Source of the DNA: Alistipes timonensis JC136
GTDB taxonomy: Bacteria > Bacteroidota > Bacteroidia > Bacteroidales > Rikenellaceae
Direction of reading: 5' to 3'
DNA: 64,000 bases
NCBI RefSeq assembly: GCF_900107675.1
Contig: NZ_FNRI01000006.1
Location: 186,001 to 250,000 of the forward strand
Part shown: positions 1-11,776 of the stretch, one piece after another
Position numbering within the stretch: position 1 is the first letter of the stretch
Layout of the letters: the number at the start of each line of letters is the position of its first letter
The notes under the pieces: generated by a model
Told to the model about the DNA's origin: nothing
Seen by the model: the letters and a program-made list of their open reading frames with translations, nothing else
Database searches by the model: none
Position numbers and translations under genes: made by a program

Positions 1-55
1 AGAAACAATTAATTTCACAAACAAGAATCAAAAACAAATTAATAAGCTTACAACT

Positions 56-433
56 ATGGCAGACGTAAAGAAACTTGCTGAAGAACTGGTTAACCTGAAG
101 GTTACCGAGGTAAACGAACTCGCTCAGATCCTCAAGGAGGAGTATGGCATTGAGCCGGCTGCTGCCGCTGTTGCCGTTGCAGCCCCCGCTGCAGGCGCCG
201 GTGAGGCCGCTGCTGCCGAGAAGTCGACGTTTGACGTGATCCTGAAGAGCGCAGGCCAGGCCAAGCTCCAGGTTATCAAGGTCGTGAAGGACCTCGCAGG
301 TCTTTCGCTGGGCGACGCCAAGGCTCTCGTTGACGGTGCTCCCAAGGCTGTTAAGGAGGGTGTCTCCAAGGAAGAGGCTGAGCAGATCAAAGGCCAGCTC
401 GAGGAGGCAGGTGCAGAAGTTGAGCTCAAGTAG
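56..433 (+). CDS. rplL: 50S ribosomal protein L7/L12
   Basis: Stalk protein of the large ribosomal subunit that recruits translation GTPases. The 125-residue length is normal for the family. The N-terminal dimerisation helices (about residues 1-32) are followed by an Ala/Gly-rich hinge (about 34-55) and the compact C-terminal domain, which carries the FDVILK...KIQVIK-like block and the GLSLGDAKALVDGAPK helix. The ATG at 56 follows an A/T-rich leader without a Shine-Dalgarno sequence, usual for Bacteroidota. Bases 1-55 are the spacer after a gene outside the window, by synteny rplJ. rpoB and rpoC follow on the same strand, the conserved bacterial order. Confidence 0.98.
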   Translation: MADVKKLAEELVNLKVTEVNELAQILKEEYGIEPAAAAVAVAAPAAGAGEAAAAEKSTFDVILKSAGQAKLQVIKVVKDLAGLSLGDAKALVDGAPKAVKEGVSKEEAEQIKGQLEEAGAEVELK

Positions 434-462
434 CATTGCTGCTTAGGTCTCAGCAGACAATC

Positions 463-504
463 AGGTATAGGGCTAACCGGAGGTGTTAGCTCTATGCCTT
501 TTCT
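463..504 (+). terminator. Long hairpin with U-rich tail in the rplL-rpoB spacer (attenuator candidate)
   Basis: AGGTATAGGGCTAAC at 463-477 pairs with GTTAGCTCTATGCCT at 485-499, giving 15 consecutive pairs (two G-U) around a 7-nt loop, followed by TTTTCTT. It has the form of an intrinsic terminator but sits between two genes that are normally co-transcribed. A partial terminator, or a processing hairpin like the one known between E. coli rplL and rpoB, is therefore the likely role. The pairing is seen directly; the function is inferred. Confidence 0.6.
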
Positions 505-557
505 TGGTCTAAAGACTGGAAGTGCCGATTAGGAGCTGTGTCCGGTTTTTGGAAGAA

Positions 558-597
558 AATGCTCCCGGGGCGAAGGACGCCTGAATACGGGGGCATT
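558..597 (+). promoter_or_regulatory. Second stem-loop in the rpoB leader
   Basis: AATGCTCCCG at 558-567 pairs with CGGGGGCATT at 588-597 (10 pairs, one G-U). It encloses a smaller stem of GGGCG (568-572) with CGCCT (578-582). The structure lies about 70 nt before the rpoB start and follows the long hairpin at 463-499, so the whole spacer of about 230 nt appears structured. It could influence rpoB translation or mRNA processing; nothing in the sequence shows which. Confidence 0.45.
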
Positions 598-665
598 GGC
601 GGGATAGAAGGCCCGCGATTTTGGGGAGCGTAACCCATTACACTTCAACTAATTTGGATTTTACG

Positions 666-3600
666 ATGTCCGCAGCAAAAACACAACAGAGAATTAGCTT
701 TTCGACAGTCATAAACCGGGTTCCCTATCCGGATTTGCTGGAGATACAGCTTAAATCATTCCGGGACTTTTTCCAGATGGATACTACGGCCGAAAACCGT
801 AAGAACGAGGGCCTTTACAAGGTCTTTCAGGAAAATTTCCCCATCACGGATACCCGGAACAACTTCGTTCTGGAGTTCATCGACTACTATATCGACCCGC
901 CCCGCTACTCGATTGAGGAGTGTCTGGAGCGCGGTCTGACGTACAGCGTCCCGCTGAAAGCAAAGCTGAAACTTTACTGCACGGACGACGAGCACGAAGA
1001 TTTCGGCGTGGTCGTCCAGGACGTTTACTTCGGTACGATTCCCTATATGACCGAGCGTGGAACGTTCGTCATCAATGGCGCGGAACGTGTCATCGTATCC
1101 CAGCTGCACCGCTCGCCGGGCGTGTTCTTCGGACAGAGCATGCACACCAACGGCACCAAGCTCTACTCGGCGCGAATCATTCCGTTCAAAGGTTCGTGGA
1201 TCGAGTTCGCTACGGACATCAACAACGTGATGTACGCCTACATCGACCGTAAGAAGAAGCTGCCCGTCACCACGCTGCTGCGTGCCATCGGTTACGAGGC
1301 GGACCAGCAGATTCTCGAGATCTTCGACCTGGCGGACGAGGTGAAGGTCAACAAGGCCAACCTCAAGAAAGCCGTAGGCCGCAAGCTGGCTGCGAGGGTG
1401 CTCTCGACGTGGGTCGAGGACTTCGTGGACGAGGATACGGGCGAGGTGGTTTCCATCGAACGAAACAACGTCATCGTGGACCGCGAAACGGTCCTCGAGG
1501 AGAACCATATTGACGAGATTCTCGAGAGCGGCGCCAAGACGATCCTCCTGCATAAGGAGAATCTCTCGGGCATCGATTTCTCGATCATTTACAATACCCT
1601 GCAGAAAGACCCCTGCAACTCCGAGAAGGAGGCCGTGGTCTACATCTACAGGCAGCTGCGCGCTTCGGAGCCGCCCGATGAGGCGACGGCGCGCGACGTT
1701 ATCGAGAAGCTTTTCTTCTCGGACAAACGCTACGACCTGGGCGACGTGGGCCGTTACCGCATCAACAAGAAGCTGGATCTGGACATCGATCCGGCTATCC
1801 GCACGTTGACGCGCGAGGACATCATCGCCATCATCAAATACCTGATCCAGCTCATTAACTCGAAGGCCGACGTCGACGATATCGACCACCTGTCGAACCG
1901 CCGTGTCCGCACGGTGGGCGAGCAGCTGTCGAATCAGTTCTCGGTAGGTTTCGTGCGCATGGCGCGTACGATCCGCGAGCGCATGAACGTGCGTGACAAT
2001 GAGGTGTTTACGCCGGTGGACCTGATCAACGCAAAGACCCTTTCGTCGGTGATCAATTCGTTCTTCGGAACCTCGCAGCTCTCGCAGTTCATGGACCAGA
2101 TCAACCCGCTGGCCGAGATCACGCACAAGCGCCGTCTGTCGGCCCTCGGTCCGGGCGGTCTGTCGCGTGACCGCGCCGGTTTCGAGGTGCGCGACGTGCA
2201 CTATACGCACTACGGACGTCTCTGCCCGATCGAGTCGCCGGAAGGCCCGAACATCGGTCTGATCTCGTCGCTGTGCGTCTATGCGAAGATCTCTCCGATG
2301 GGATTCATCGAGACGCCGTATCGCCGTGTCGAGAACGGCAAGGTCGATATGGACAACTCGCATATCCGCTACTACTCGGCCGAAGAGGAGGAGGACCTGG
2401 TGGCCGCACAGGCCAACACCCCGATCGACGAGGAGGGCAACTTCCTGGAGCCCGACCGCATCAAGGCGCGTGAAGGCGCCGATTTCCCGGTGGTTACCGC
2501 CAGCGAGGTGGACCTGATGGACGTGGCTCCGAACCAGATCGCTTCGATCGCCGCGAGCCTCATCCCGTTCCTCGAGCACGACGACGCCAACCGTGCGCTG
2601 ATGGGCTCGAACATGATGCGCCAGGCCGTGCCCCTGGTGACTTCGGAGGCCCCGATCGTCGGCACGGGTATCGAGAAGGACATGATCACCGACAGCCGCA
2701 TCCAGATCGTGGCTGAGGGCGACGGCGAGGTTACTTTCGCCGACGCGACGAAGATTCAGATCAAATACGAGCGCACGGAGGATGAGATTCTCGCTTCGTT
2801 CGCTCCCGAAATTACGACTTACGAGTTGCCGCGCTACCGCCGGACGAACCAGAACACCTCGGTGACGCTGAAACCCGCGGTGCTGACGGGCGACAAGGTC
2901 GTGAAGGGCCAAATTCTGACCGAGGGTTACTCGACGCAGCACGGTGAGCTGGCCCTGGGCCGCAACCTGAAGGTGGCGTTCATGCCCTGGAAGGGTTACA
3001 ACTTCGAGGACGCCATCGTGATCTCGGAGCGCATCCAGCGTGAGGATATCTTCACCTCGGTGCATGTCGACGAGTACATCATGGAGGTTCGCGACACCAA
3101 GCGCGGTGTCGAGGAGCTCACGTCGGATATTCCCAACGTCTCGGAGGACGCCACGAAGGACCTCGACGCCAACGGTATCGTCCGTATCGGCGCCAACATC
3201 CACCCGGGCGACATCCTGATCGGTAAGATCACCCCGAAGGGCGAGAGCGATCCTTCGCCCGAGGAGAAGCTGCTCCGTGCGATCTTCGGCGACAAGGCCG
3301 GCGACGTGAAGGACGCTTCGCTGAAGGCCCAGCCGTCGCTGCACGGCGTGGTGATCGACACCAAGCTTTACAGCCGCGCCAACAAGGAGGGCAAGAAGGG
3401 CAAGAGCGCCGAGAAGGCGCAGCTCGACAAGCTCGACGAGAAGTTCGCTGCCGAGATCGCGGAGCTCACGAAGCGGCTGGTCACGAAGTTGTGGACCCTG
3501 CTTCAGGGCAAGGCCACGACGGGCATCACCGATTACTTCGGTGTGGAACTGTACCCCGCGGGTACGAAGTTCTCGCAGAAATTGCTGGAGGAGATCGCCC

Positions 3601-4526
3601 GCAAGTCGACGGACGAAAAGACCGGCGTGGTGATGGGTTATCTCAATCTCGGCTCGTGCAACTGGACGGGCGACGCGCACACCGATGCGCTGATCGAGGC
3701 TACCGTCAACAACTACACCATCGAGTGGAAGAAGGCCGATGCCGCCATCAAGCGTGAGAAGTACAACATCACCAATGGCGACGAGCTTCCGCAGACGGGC
3801 GTTATCCAGATGGCCAAGGTCTACATCGCCAAGAAGCGTAAGCTGAAGGTGGGCGACAAGATGGCCGGACGCCACGGTAACAAGGGTATCGTAGCGCGTA
3901 TCGTGCGCGACGAGGATATGCCGTTCCTCGAGGACGGAACCATCGTCGACATCTGCCTGAACCCGCTGGGTGTGCCTTCGCGAATGAACCTCGGCCAGAT
4001 TTACGAGACCGTGCTCGGATGGGCCGGCCGCGAGCTGGGTATGAAGTTCGCAACGCCGATTTTCGACGGCGCTTCGCTCGACCAGATCAACGAGTACACG
4101 GCGCAGGCAGGCATTCCGCACAGCGGACGCACGTACCTCTACGACGGCGGTACGGGCGAGATGTTCGACCAGCCGGCCACGGTGGGCGTGATCTACATGC
4201 TCAAGCTGGGCCACATGATCGACGACAAGATGCACGCGCGTTCGATCGGTCCCTACTCGCTCATTACCCAGCAGCCGCTCGGCGGTAAGGCGCAGTTCGG
4301 CGGTCAGCGTTTCGGTGAGATGGAGGTTTGGGCGCTCGAAGGCTTCGGCGCCGCCAACATCCTGCAGGAGATTCTGACGATCAAGTCCGACGATGTGATG
4401 GGCCGTGCCAAGGCGTACGAGGCCATCGTCAAGGGCGAGAACCTGCCCAAGCCGGGTATTCCCGAGGCTATGAACGTGCTGCTGCACGAGCTGCGCGGCC
4501 TGGCCCTGTCGGTGAAACTCGAGTAA
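666..4526 (+). CDS. rpoB: DNA-directed RNA polymerase subunit beta
   Basis: Catalytic beta subunit of RNA polymerase, 1286 residues. The rifampicin-binding region is readable around residues 465-510 (FGTSQLSQFMDQ, HKRRLSALGPGGL), followed by the RLCPIESPEGPNIGLI block. The KVGDKMAGRHGNKG motif lies near residue 1055 and the C-terminal anchor region with GGKAQFGGQRFGEMEVWALE near the end. I chose the ATG at 666 (MSAAKTQQRISF) over the in-frame ATG at 621, because the 15 extra residues do not resemble the family and overlap the structured leader. rpoC follows after 35 nt. A hairpin at 463-499 precedes the gene and may partly separate its expression from rplL. Confidence 0.98.
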   Translation: MSAAKTQQRISFSTVINRVPYPDLLEIQLKSFRDFFQMDTTAENRKNEGLYKVFQENFPITDTRNNFVLEFIDYYIDPPRYSIEECLERGLTYSVPLKAKLKLYCTDDEHEDFGVVVQDVYFGTIPYMTERGTFVINGAERVIVSQLHRSPGVFFGQSMHTNGTKLYSARIIPFKGSWIEFATDINNVMYAYIDRKKKLPVTTLLRAIGYEADQQILEIFDLADEVKVNKANLKKAVGRKLAARVLSTWVEDFVDEDTGEVVSIERNNVIVDRETVLEENHIDEILESGAKTILLHKENLSGIDFSIIYNTLQKDPCNSEKEAVVYIYRQLRASEPPDEATARDVIEKLFFSDKRYDLGDVGRYRINKKLDLDIDPAIRTLTREDIIAIIKYLIQLINSKADVDDIDHLSNRRVRTVGEQLSNQFSVGFVRMARTIRERMNVRDNEVFTPVDLINAKTLSSVINSFFGTSQLSQFMDQINPLAEITHKRRLSALGPGGLSRDRAGFEVRDVHYTHYGRLCPIESPEGPNIGLISSLCVYAKISPMGFIETPYRRVENGKVDMDNSHIRYYSAEEEEDLVAAQANTPIDEEGNFLEPDRIKAREGADFPVVTASEVDLMDVAPNQIASIAASLIPFLEHDDANRALMGSNMMRQAVPLVTSEAPIVGTGIEKDMITDSRIQIVAEGDGEVTFADATKIQIKYERTEDEILASFAPEITTYELPRYRRTNQNTSVTLKPAVLTGDKVVKGQILTEGYSTQHGELALGRNLKVAFMPWKGYNFEDAIVISERIQREDIFTSVHVDEYIMEVRDTKRGVEELTSDIPNVSEDATKDLDANGIVRIGANIHPGDILIGKITPKGESDPSPEEKLLRAIFGDKAGDVKDASLKAQPSLHGVVIDTKLYSRANKEGKKGKSAEKAQLDKLDEKFAAEIAELTKRLVTKLWTLLQGKATTGITDYFGVELYPAGTKFSQKLLEEIARKSTDEKTGVVMGYLNLGSCNWTGDAHTDALIEATVNNYTIEWKKADAAIKREKYNITNGDELPQTGVIQMAKVYIAKKRKLKVGDKMAGRHGNKGIVARIVRDEDMPFLEDGTIVDICLNPLGVPSRMNLGQIYETVLGWAGRELGMKFATPIFDGASLDQINEYTAQAGIPHSGRTYLYDGGTGEMFDQPATVGVIYMLKLGHMIDDKMHARSIGPYSLITQQPLGGKAQFGGQRFGEMEVWALEGFGAANILQEILTIKSDDVMGRAKAYEAIVKGENLPKPGIPEAMNVLLHELRGLALSVKLE

Positions 4527-4561
4527 GGTGTATTTAACGAGGAAAAGAAAAACGAGAAAAT

Positions 4562-8821
<4,260 letters not shown>

Positions 8822-8861
8822 GTTCCGACGGGCGTGGAGCAATCCTGCCCCGGATATATCG

Positions 8862-8895
8862 AAAAAAGCCTCTCCCCAAAAGGGAGAGGCTTTTT
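8862..8895. terminator. Bidirectional intrinsic terminator after rpoC
   Basis: GCCTCTCCC (8868-8876) and GGGAGAGGC (8882-8890) form a perfect 9-bp stem with a 5-nt loop, flanked by A6 (8862-8867) on one side and T5 (8891-8895) on the other. It can therefore stop rpoC transcription on the plus strand and the convergent outer-membrane gene on the minus strand. Confidence 0.92.
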
Positions 8896-8914
8896 GGTGT
8901 CTGTGGAAATGGTG

Positions 8915-9463
8915 TCAGAACCGGTAGCCCAGTGTCAGGGAGTAGGTCGTGTTGTGGCCGGAGCCGGGTTTTGTCAGCCGCGTCAGTCCGTATTGAACTT
9001 CGGGGCCGATGACGAAATGGCTGATGATAAAATCCGCGCCGAAACCGGCCCCGATCTCCCAGCGGCGAACGTCGAACCCGGCGCCGTCGGGTACGGAGGC
9101 ATGGAGCATGCAGGAGACGTAGGGACCTCCGTGCAATGCCAGCCGCGAGCGCTGCGAGAGGCGGAACGAAACGAGGGCCTCGACGGGAAGGTCGAGACAG
9201 GAGAGCCGCGTGGCCTTGTCCGCGTCGTAGTTGAAGACGTTGTTCGAAGTCGTGGCGCCTTTCATCGAGAAGAAGAGCCCCGAGCGAAGTCCCCAGCGTT
9301 CCGTGAAGAGGTATTCGACGCCGGCTCCGGCGCGGATGCCTATTTTGAGGTGCTGGTCGCCGATGGAGGAGGCCGTTGCGCCGACACGGAGGTCTGCATG
9401 GAACTGCGCCGAGGCGCCGAGGGATGCGAGAAGCAGGCTGGCGGTGATGAGTAATTTTTTCAT
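8915..9463 (-). CDS. Small outer-membrane beta-barrel protein (PorT/OMP_b-brl type)
   Basis: Predicted 182-residue outer-membrane protein of unknown specific function. It has a signal peptide (MKKLLITASLLLASLGASA), then alternating hydrophobic/polar strands such as HADLRVGATAS, IGIRAGAGVEYLF and WEIGAGFGADFII, and ends in the aromatic barrel signal TLGYRF. The start at 9463 was chosen because it begins the signal peptide; an in-frame ATG 54 nt upstream adds only implausible residues. It converges on rpoC, shares its terminator, and is divergent from the LuxR-type regulator with 87 nt between them. A minus-strand TACTTTG at 9504-9510 resembles a -7 element with one base missing. Confidence 0.75.
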   Translation of the reverse strand: MKKLLITASLLLASLGASAQFHADLRVGATASSIGDQHLKIGIRAGAGVEYLFTERWGLRSGLFFSMKGATTSNNVFNYDADKATRLSCLDLPVEALVSFRLSQRSRLALHGGPYVSCMLHASVPDGAGFDVRRWEIGAGFGADFIISHFVIGPEVQYGLTRLTKPGSGHNTTYSLTLGYRF

Positions 9464-9490
9464 AGTTGCAGATTTTGTGATTGAATGTGT

Positions 9491-9498
9491 TATTTTTG
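9491..9498 (+). promoter_or_regulatory. -7 element for the LuxR-type gene
   Basis: TATTTTTG matches the Bacteroidota TAnnTTTG consensus 52 nt before the start at 9551. No well-spaced TTTG -33 box is present; only a TTG at 9466-9468 with a 22-nt spacer. Confidence 0.35.
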
Positions 9499-9550
9499 CA
9501 TTACAAAGTAAGGTCATACGTCCGTTTTGGGCAATACTGATTAATCAGTA

Positions 9551-10300
9551 ATGGAAACACTGCAACGTGAATTCGAGGAGCTGCTGGACTCCCAGCGGTT
9601 CGAGCCCCGGGAGCTGGACTACTCGGTGCTGGAACGTCATATTCCCCAGTTGACGCTGTTGTCGCAGGTTGCGAACAGCGGCATCACGGTCTTCGATATG
9701 TATGCCCGCCGCCATGTCTTCGCATCGTACAACTTTTCGGAGCTGTTCCATTACAATTTGGAGGGGATCGCTTCGGAGGATTCGGCCTATTTTACCGGGC
9801 GTATTCATCCCGATGACTGGAGAGTGTTGCACCGCAACGGTATCGCTTGCTTGCGTTATCTTTTGGAAAACAAGGATTTGGCTCCTGATGTGAAACTGAT
9901 CGACGAATACCGGGTGGATGCCGGAGGGCGTTATGTGCGGGTGATCGAGCAGTTTCAGGTGTTGGAGTTCGATCGGTCGGGGAATATCTGGCTTTCGCTG
10001 AGCATGCTGGACGTATCGCCCAATCAGGGGACGGAGGACGGCGTGCGCAGTCAGCTGTTCCATTATCGGACGGGCGAGGTCTGCCCGTTCCCGATGACCG
10101 AAAATCCGCATTTGTCCGGCCGCGAGCGGGAAATCCTGCGTCTGATAGGCCGGGGAAAACTGTCGAAGGAGATCGCCGACCAACTGGCTATCAGCGTGCA
10201 TACGGTCAACACGCACCGGCAGCGTATTCTCGAAAAACTGAATGCGGACAATTCGATGGAGGCGGTCCGCTACGCTTCGGCCCGGGGACTGCTCGGTTGA
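9551..10300 (+). CDS. PAS-domain LuxR-family transcriptional regulator
   Basis: Predicted cytoplasmic DNA-binding regulator, 249 residues. Residues about 40-155 look like a PAS fold: NSGITVFDMYARRHVFASYN, then RIHPDDW, then YRVDAGGRYVRVIEQFQVL. Residues about 188-249 form a LuxR/GerE helix-turn-helix (LSGREREILRLIGRGKLSKE and IADQLAISVHTVNTHRQRIL). There is no receiver domain, so it probably senses a ligand or redox state directly rather than by phosphorylation. It is divergent from the small barrel gene and convergent with serine ammonia-lyase, with a shared terminator at 10312-10343. Its targets cannot be told from the sequence. Confidence 0.8.
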   Translation: METLQREFEELLDSQRFEPRELDYSVLERHIPQLTLLSQVANSGITVFDMYARRHVFASYNFSELFHYNLEGIASEDSAYFTGRIHPDDWRVLHRNGIACLRYLLENKDLAPDVKLIDEYRVDAGGRYVRVIEQFQVLEFDRSGNIWLSLSMLDVSPNQGTEDGVRSQLFHYRTGEVCPFPMTENPHLSGREREILRLIGRGKLSKEIADQLAISVHTVNTHRQRILEKLNADNSMEAVRYASARGLLG

Positions 10301-10311
10301 CGGAAAAAACG

Positions 10312-10343
10312 AAACGCCGGACCTTTCGAGGGACCGGCGTTTT
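10312..10343. terminator. Bidirectional terminator between the LuxR-type gene and sdaA
   Basis: AAACGCCGG (10312-10320) pairs with CCGGCGTTT (10334-10342). After one A-A mismatch, CC/GG pairs extend the stem. T4 on the plus strand and a T-rich tract on the minus strand suit termination of both convergent genes. Confidence 0.85.
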
Positions 10344-10360
10344 CCGTAGCGGGAACGGGG

Positions 10361-11566
10361 TTATTTGTTGTGCTCGTAGCGTTTGGCCAGTCCGCCTTCG
10401 GAGGTCTCGCGGTAAAGGCTCGGAAGATTATGCCCCGTTTCGTTCATCACCTCCACGACCTTGTCGTAGGAGACCAGATGGCGTCCGTCGGAAAGCGTGG
10501 CGTAAATGTTGGCGTCGAGGGCACGGGCCGCAGCGATGGCGTTGCGCTCGATGCAGGGAACCTGCACCAGCCCGCATACGGGGTCGCACGTGAGGCCCAG
10601 ATGGTGTTCGAGACCCATCTCTGCGGCATATTCGATCTGCGAAGGGGTGCCGCCGAAGAGCTGGCAGGCCGCCGCGGCAGCCATGGCGCACGCTACGCCG
10701 ACCTCTCCCTGACAGCCGACCTCGGCACCCGAGATCGAGGAGTTGGTCTTGGCGACGTTGCCGAACAATCCGGCCGTGGCCAACGCCCGCAGGATGCGGA
10801 TGCGCAGGAAATCGCGCGAGGTGGCCAGGTGGTAGAGCACCGCCGGCACGACGCCGCTCGACCCGCAGGTCGGGGCCGTCACCACGGTGCCGCCCGAGGC
10901 GTTCTCCTCGGAGGTGGCCAGCGCATAGGCGTAAATCTTGGCGCGGGAGTTCAGCGAGTCGGTATAGCTTTTCGATTTGACCCAGTAGGTCGAGGCTTTG
11001 CGGGCGACCTTCAGGCCGCCGGGCAGTACGCCGTCGTTGTTTAGGCCCCGCTGGATGGTCTCGCACATCACGGTCCAAATTCGGTCGAGGTAGTCCCAGA
11101 TTTCGGGACCTTCGCAGTCGTTCACGTACTCCCAGTAGGTCTTGCCTTCGCGGGTGCACCATTGCTGGATCTCCGAGATGGTGGACATGGGGTAGATGCT
11201 TGCGGGCACTTCCAGACGCGAGGTTTCGTTGGCGAGCGCGCCGCCGCCGATGCTGTATATCGTCCACGAATCGGCGACCTTGCCGGCTTTCAATCCCTCG
11301 AAGAGCATGCCGTTGGGGTGGAAAGGGAGTACGACCTCGGGTTTCCAGACGATCTCGGTCGGGGCGACCGGCTCGAGCACCGAAAGGATGGCCGTGTCCG
11401 TGAGGTGGCCTTTGCCCGTGGCCGCCAGCGATCCGTAGAGCGTCACGCGGTAAGCGTCGACGTCCCGGCATCGCTCTGCAAAGCGTTCTGCGGCCCGTTT
11501 GGGTCCCATGGTGTGGCTGCTCGAAGGGCCGCTGCCGATCTTATAGAGTTCTTTGAGCGATTCCAT
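10361..11566 (-). CDS. sdaA: L-serine ammonia-lyase (iron-sulfur type)
   Basis: Deaminates L-serine to pyruvate and ammonia in the cytoplasm using a [4Fe-4S] cluster. The 401-residue single chain has the family order: an N-terminal beta domain (IGSGPSSSHTMGPKRAAE at about residues 11-28), then the alpha domain with TAPTCGSSGVVPAVL, VGCQGEVGVACAMAAAAA and the cysteine-rich TCDPVCGLVQVPCIERNA. The cysteines of the last two blocks are the expected cluster ligands. The gene stands alone between two terminators, with a TAnnTTTG -7 element at 11587-11594 giving a short leader. Fused alpha/beta chains of this kind are typical of anaerobic Bacteroidota. Confidence 0.93.
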   Translation of the reverse strand: MESLKELYKIGSGPSSSHTMGPKRAAERFAERCRDVDAYRVTLYGSLAATGKGHLTDTAILSVLEPVAPTEIVWKPEVVLPFHPNGMLFEGLKAGKVADSWTIYSIGGGALANETSRLEVPASIYPMSTISEIQQWCTREGKTYWEYVNDCEGPEIWDYLDRIWTVMCETIQRGLNNDGVLPGGLKVARKASTYWVKSKSYTDSLNSRAKIYAYALATSEENASGGTVVTAPTCGSSGVVPAVLYHLATSRDFLRIRILRALATAGLFGNVAKTNSSISGAEVGCQGEVGVACAMAAAAACQLFGGTPSQIEYAAEMGLEHHLGLTCDPVCGLVQVPCIERNAIAAARALDANIYATLSDGRHLVSYDKVVEVMNETGHNLPSLYRETSEGGLAKRYEHNK

Positions 11567-11586
11567 AAATCGTAATTTTACAGGAG

Positions 11587-11594
11587 CAAAGATA
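11587..11594 (-). promoter_or_regulatory. -7 element for sdaA
   Basis: The plus strand reads CAAAGATA, so the minus strand is TATCTTTG, matching TAnnTTTG 21 nt before the sdaA start. No clear -33 box is found; the upstream DNA is occupied by the tRNA-Arg terminator hairpin. Confidence 0.45.
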
Positions 11595-11605
11595 GGTAAA
11601 ATTCC

Positions 11606-11643
11606 ACAAGAAAAGGAGGAATATCAATTCCTCCTTTTCTTGT
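11606..11643 (-). terminator. Terminator hairpin after tRNA-Arg
   Basis: A perfect stem of 17 bp, ACAAGAAAAGGAGGAAT (11606-11622) with ATTCCTCCTTTTCTTGT (11627-11643), surrounds a 4-nt loop. It begins at the tRNA 3' end and insulates sdaA from the tRNA transcript. Confidence 0.8.
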
Positions 11644-11714
11644 AGCCCCACCGCGACTCGAACGCGAATTTAGGGTTTAGGAAACCCTCGTTCTATCCCT
11701 TGAACTATGGAGCC
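11643..11714 (-). tRNA. tRNA-Arg, anticodon CCT
   Basis: On the minus strand the cloverleaf reads: acceptor GGCTCCA with TGGGGCT (two G-U pairs, including position 1-72), D-arm GTTC...GAAC, anticodon stem AGGGT/ACCCT around TTCCTAA (anticodon CCT, codon AGG), and T-arm TCGCG-TTCGAGT-CGCGG. CCA is not encoded. A -7 element lies upstream and a 17-bp terminator begins at the 3' end. Confidence 0.9.
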
Positions 11715-11726
11715 GTTAAACAATGC

Positions 11727-11750
11727 GGCGCACTTCCCGGAAAGTGCGCC
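11727..11750 (-). other. Hairpin between the FadL-family gene and tRNA-Arg
   Basis: GGCGCACTT (11727-11735) and AAGTGCGCC (11742-11750) form a 9-bp stem with a 6-nt loop. It lies downstream of the porin stop at 11777 and upstream of the tRNA 5' end at 11714. It may terminate the porin transcript or sit at the start of the pre-tRNA leader. The following tract is only moderately U-rich. Confidence 0.5.
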
Positions 11751-11751
11751 A

Positions 11752-11759
11752 CAAAGGTA
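11752..11759 (-). promoter_or_regulatory. -7 element for tRNA-Arg
   Basis: The plus strand reads CAAAGGTA, so the minus strand is TACCTTTG, 38 nt upstream of the tRNA 5' end. A T-rich stretch (GTTTTTAAAAG on the minus strand) lies at about the -33 position without an exact TTTG. Confidence 0.5.
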
Positions 11760-11776
11760 GTAAAAATCGGGCACTT

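Noticed and set aside
9474..9498. Full promoter TTTG/TATTTTTG before the LuxR-type gene
   Set aside because: TTTG at 9474-9477 is only 13 nt from the -7 element, too close for the usual 19-21 nt spacer; only the -7 element is reported.
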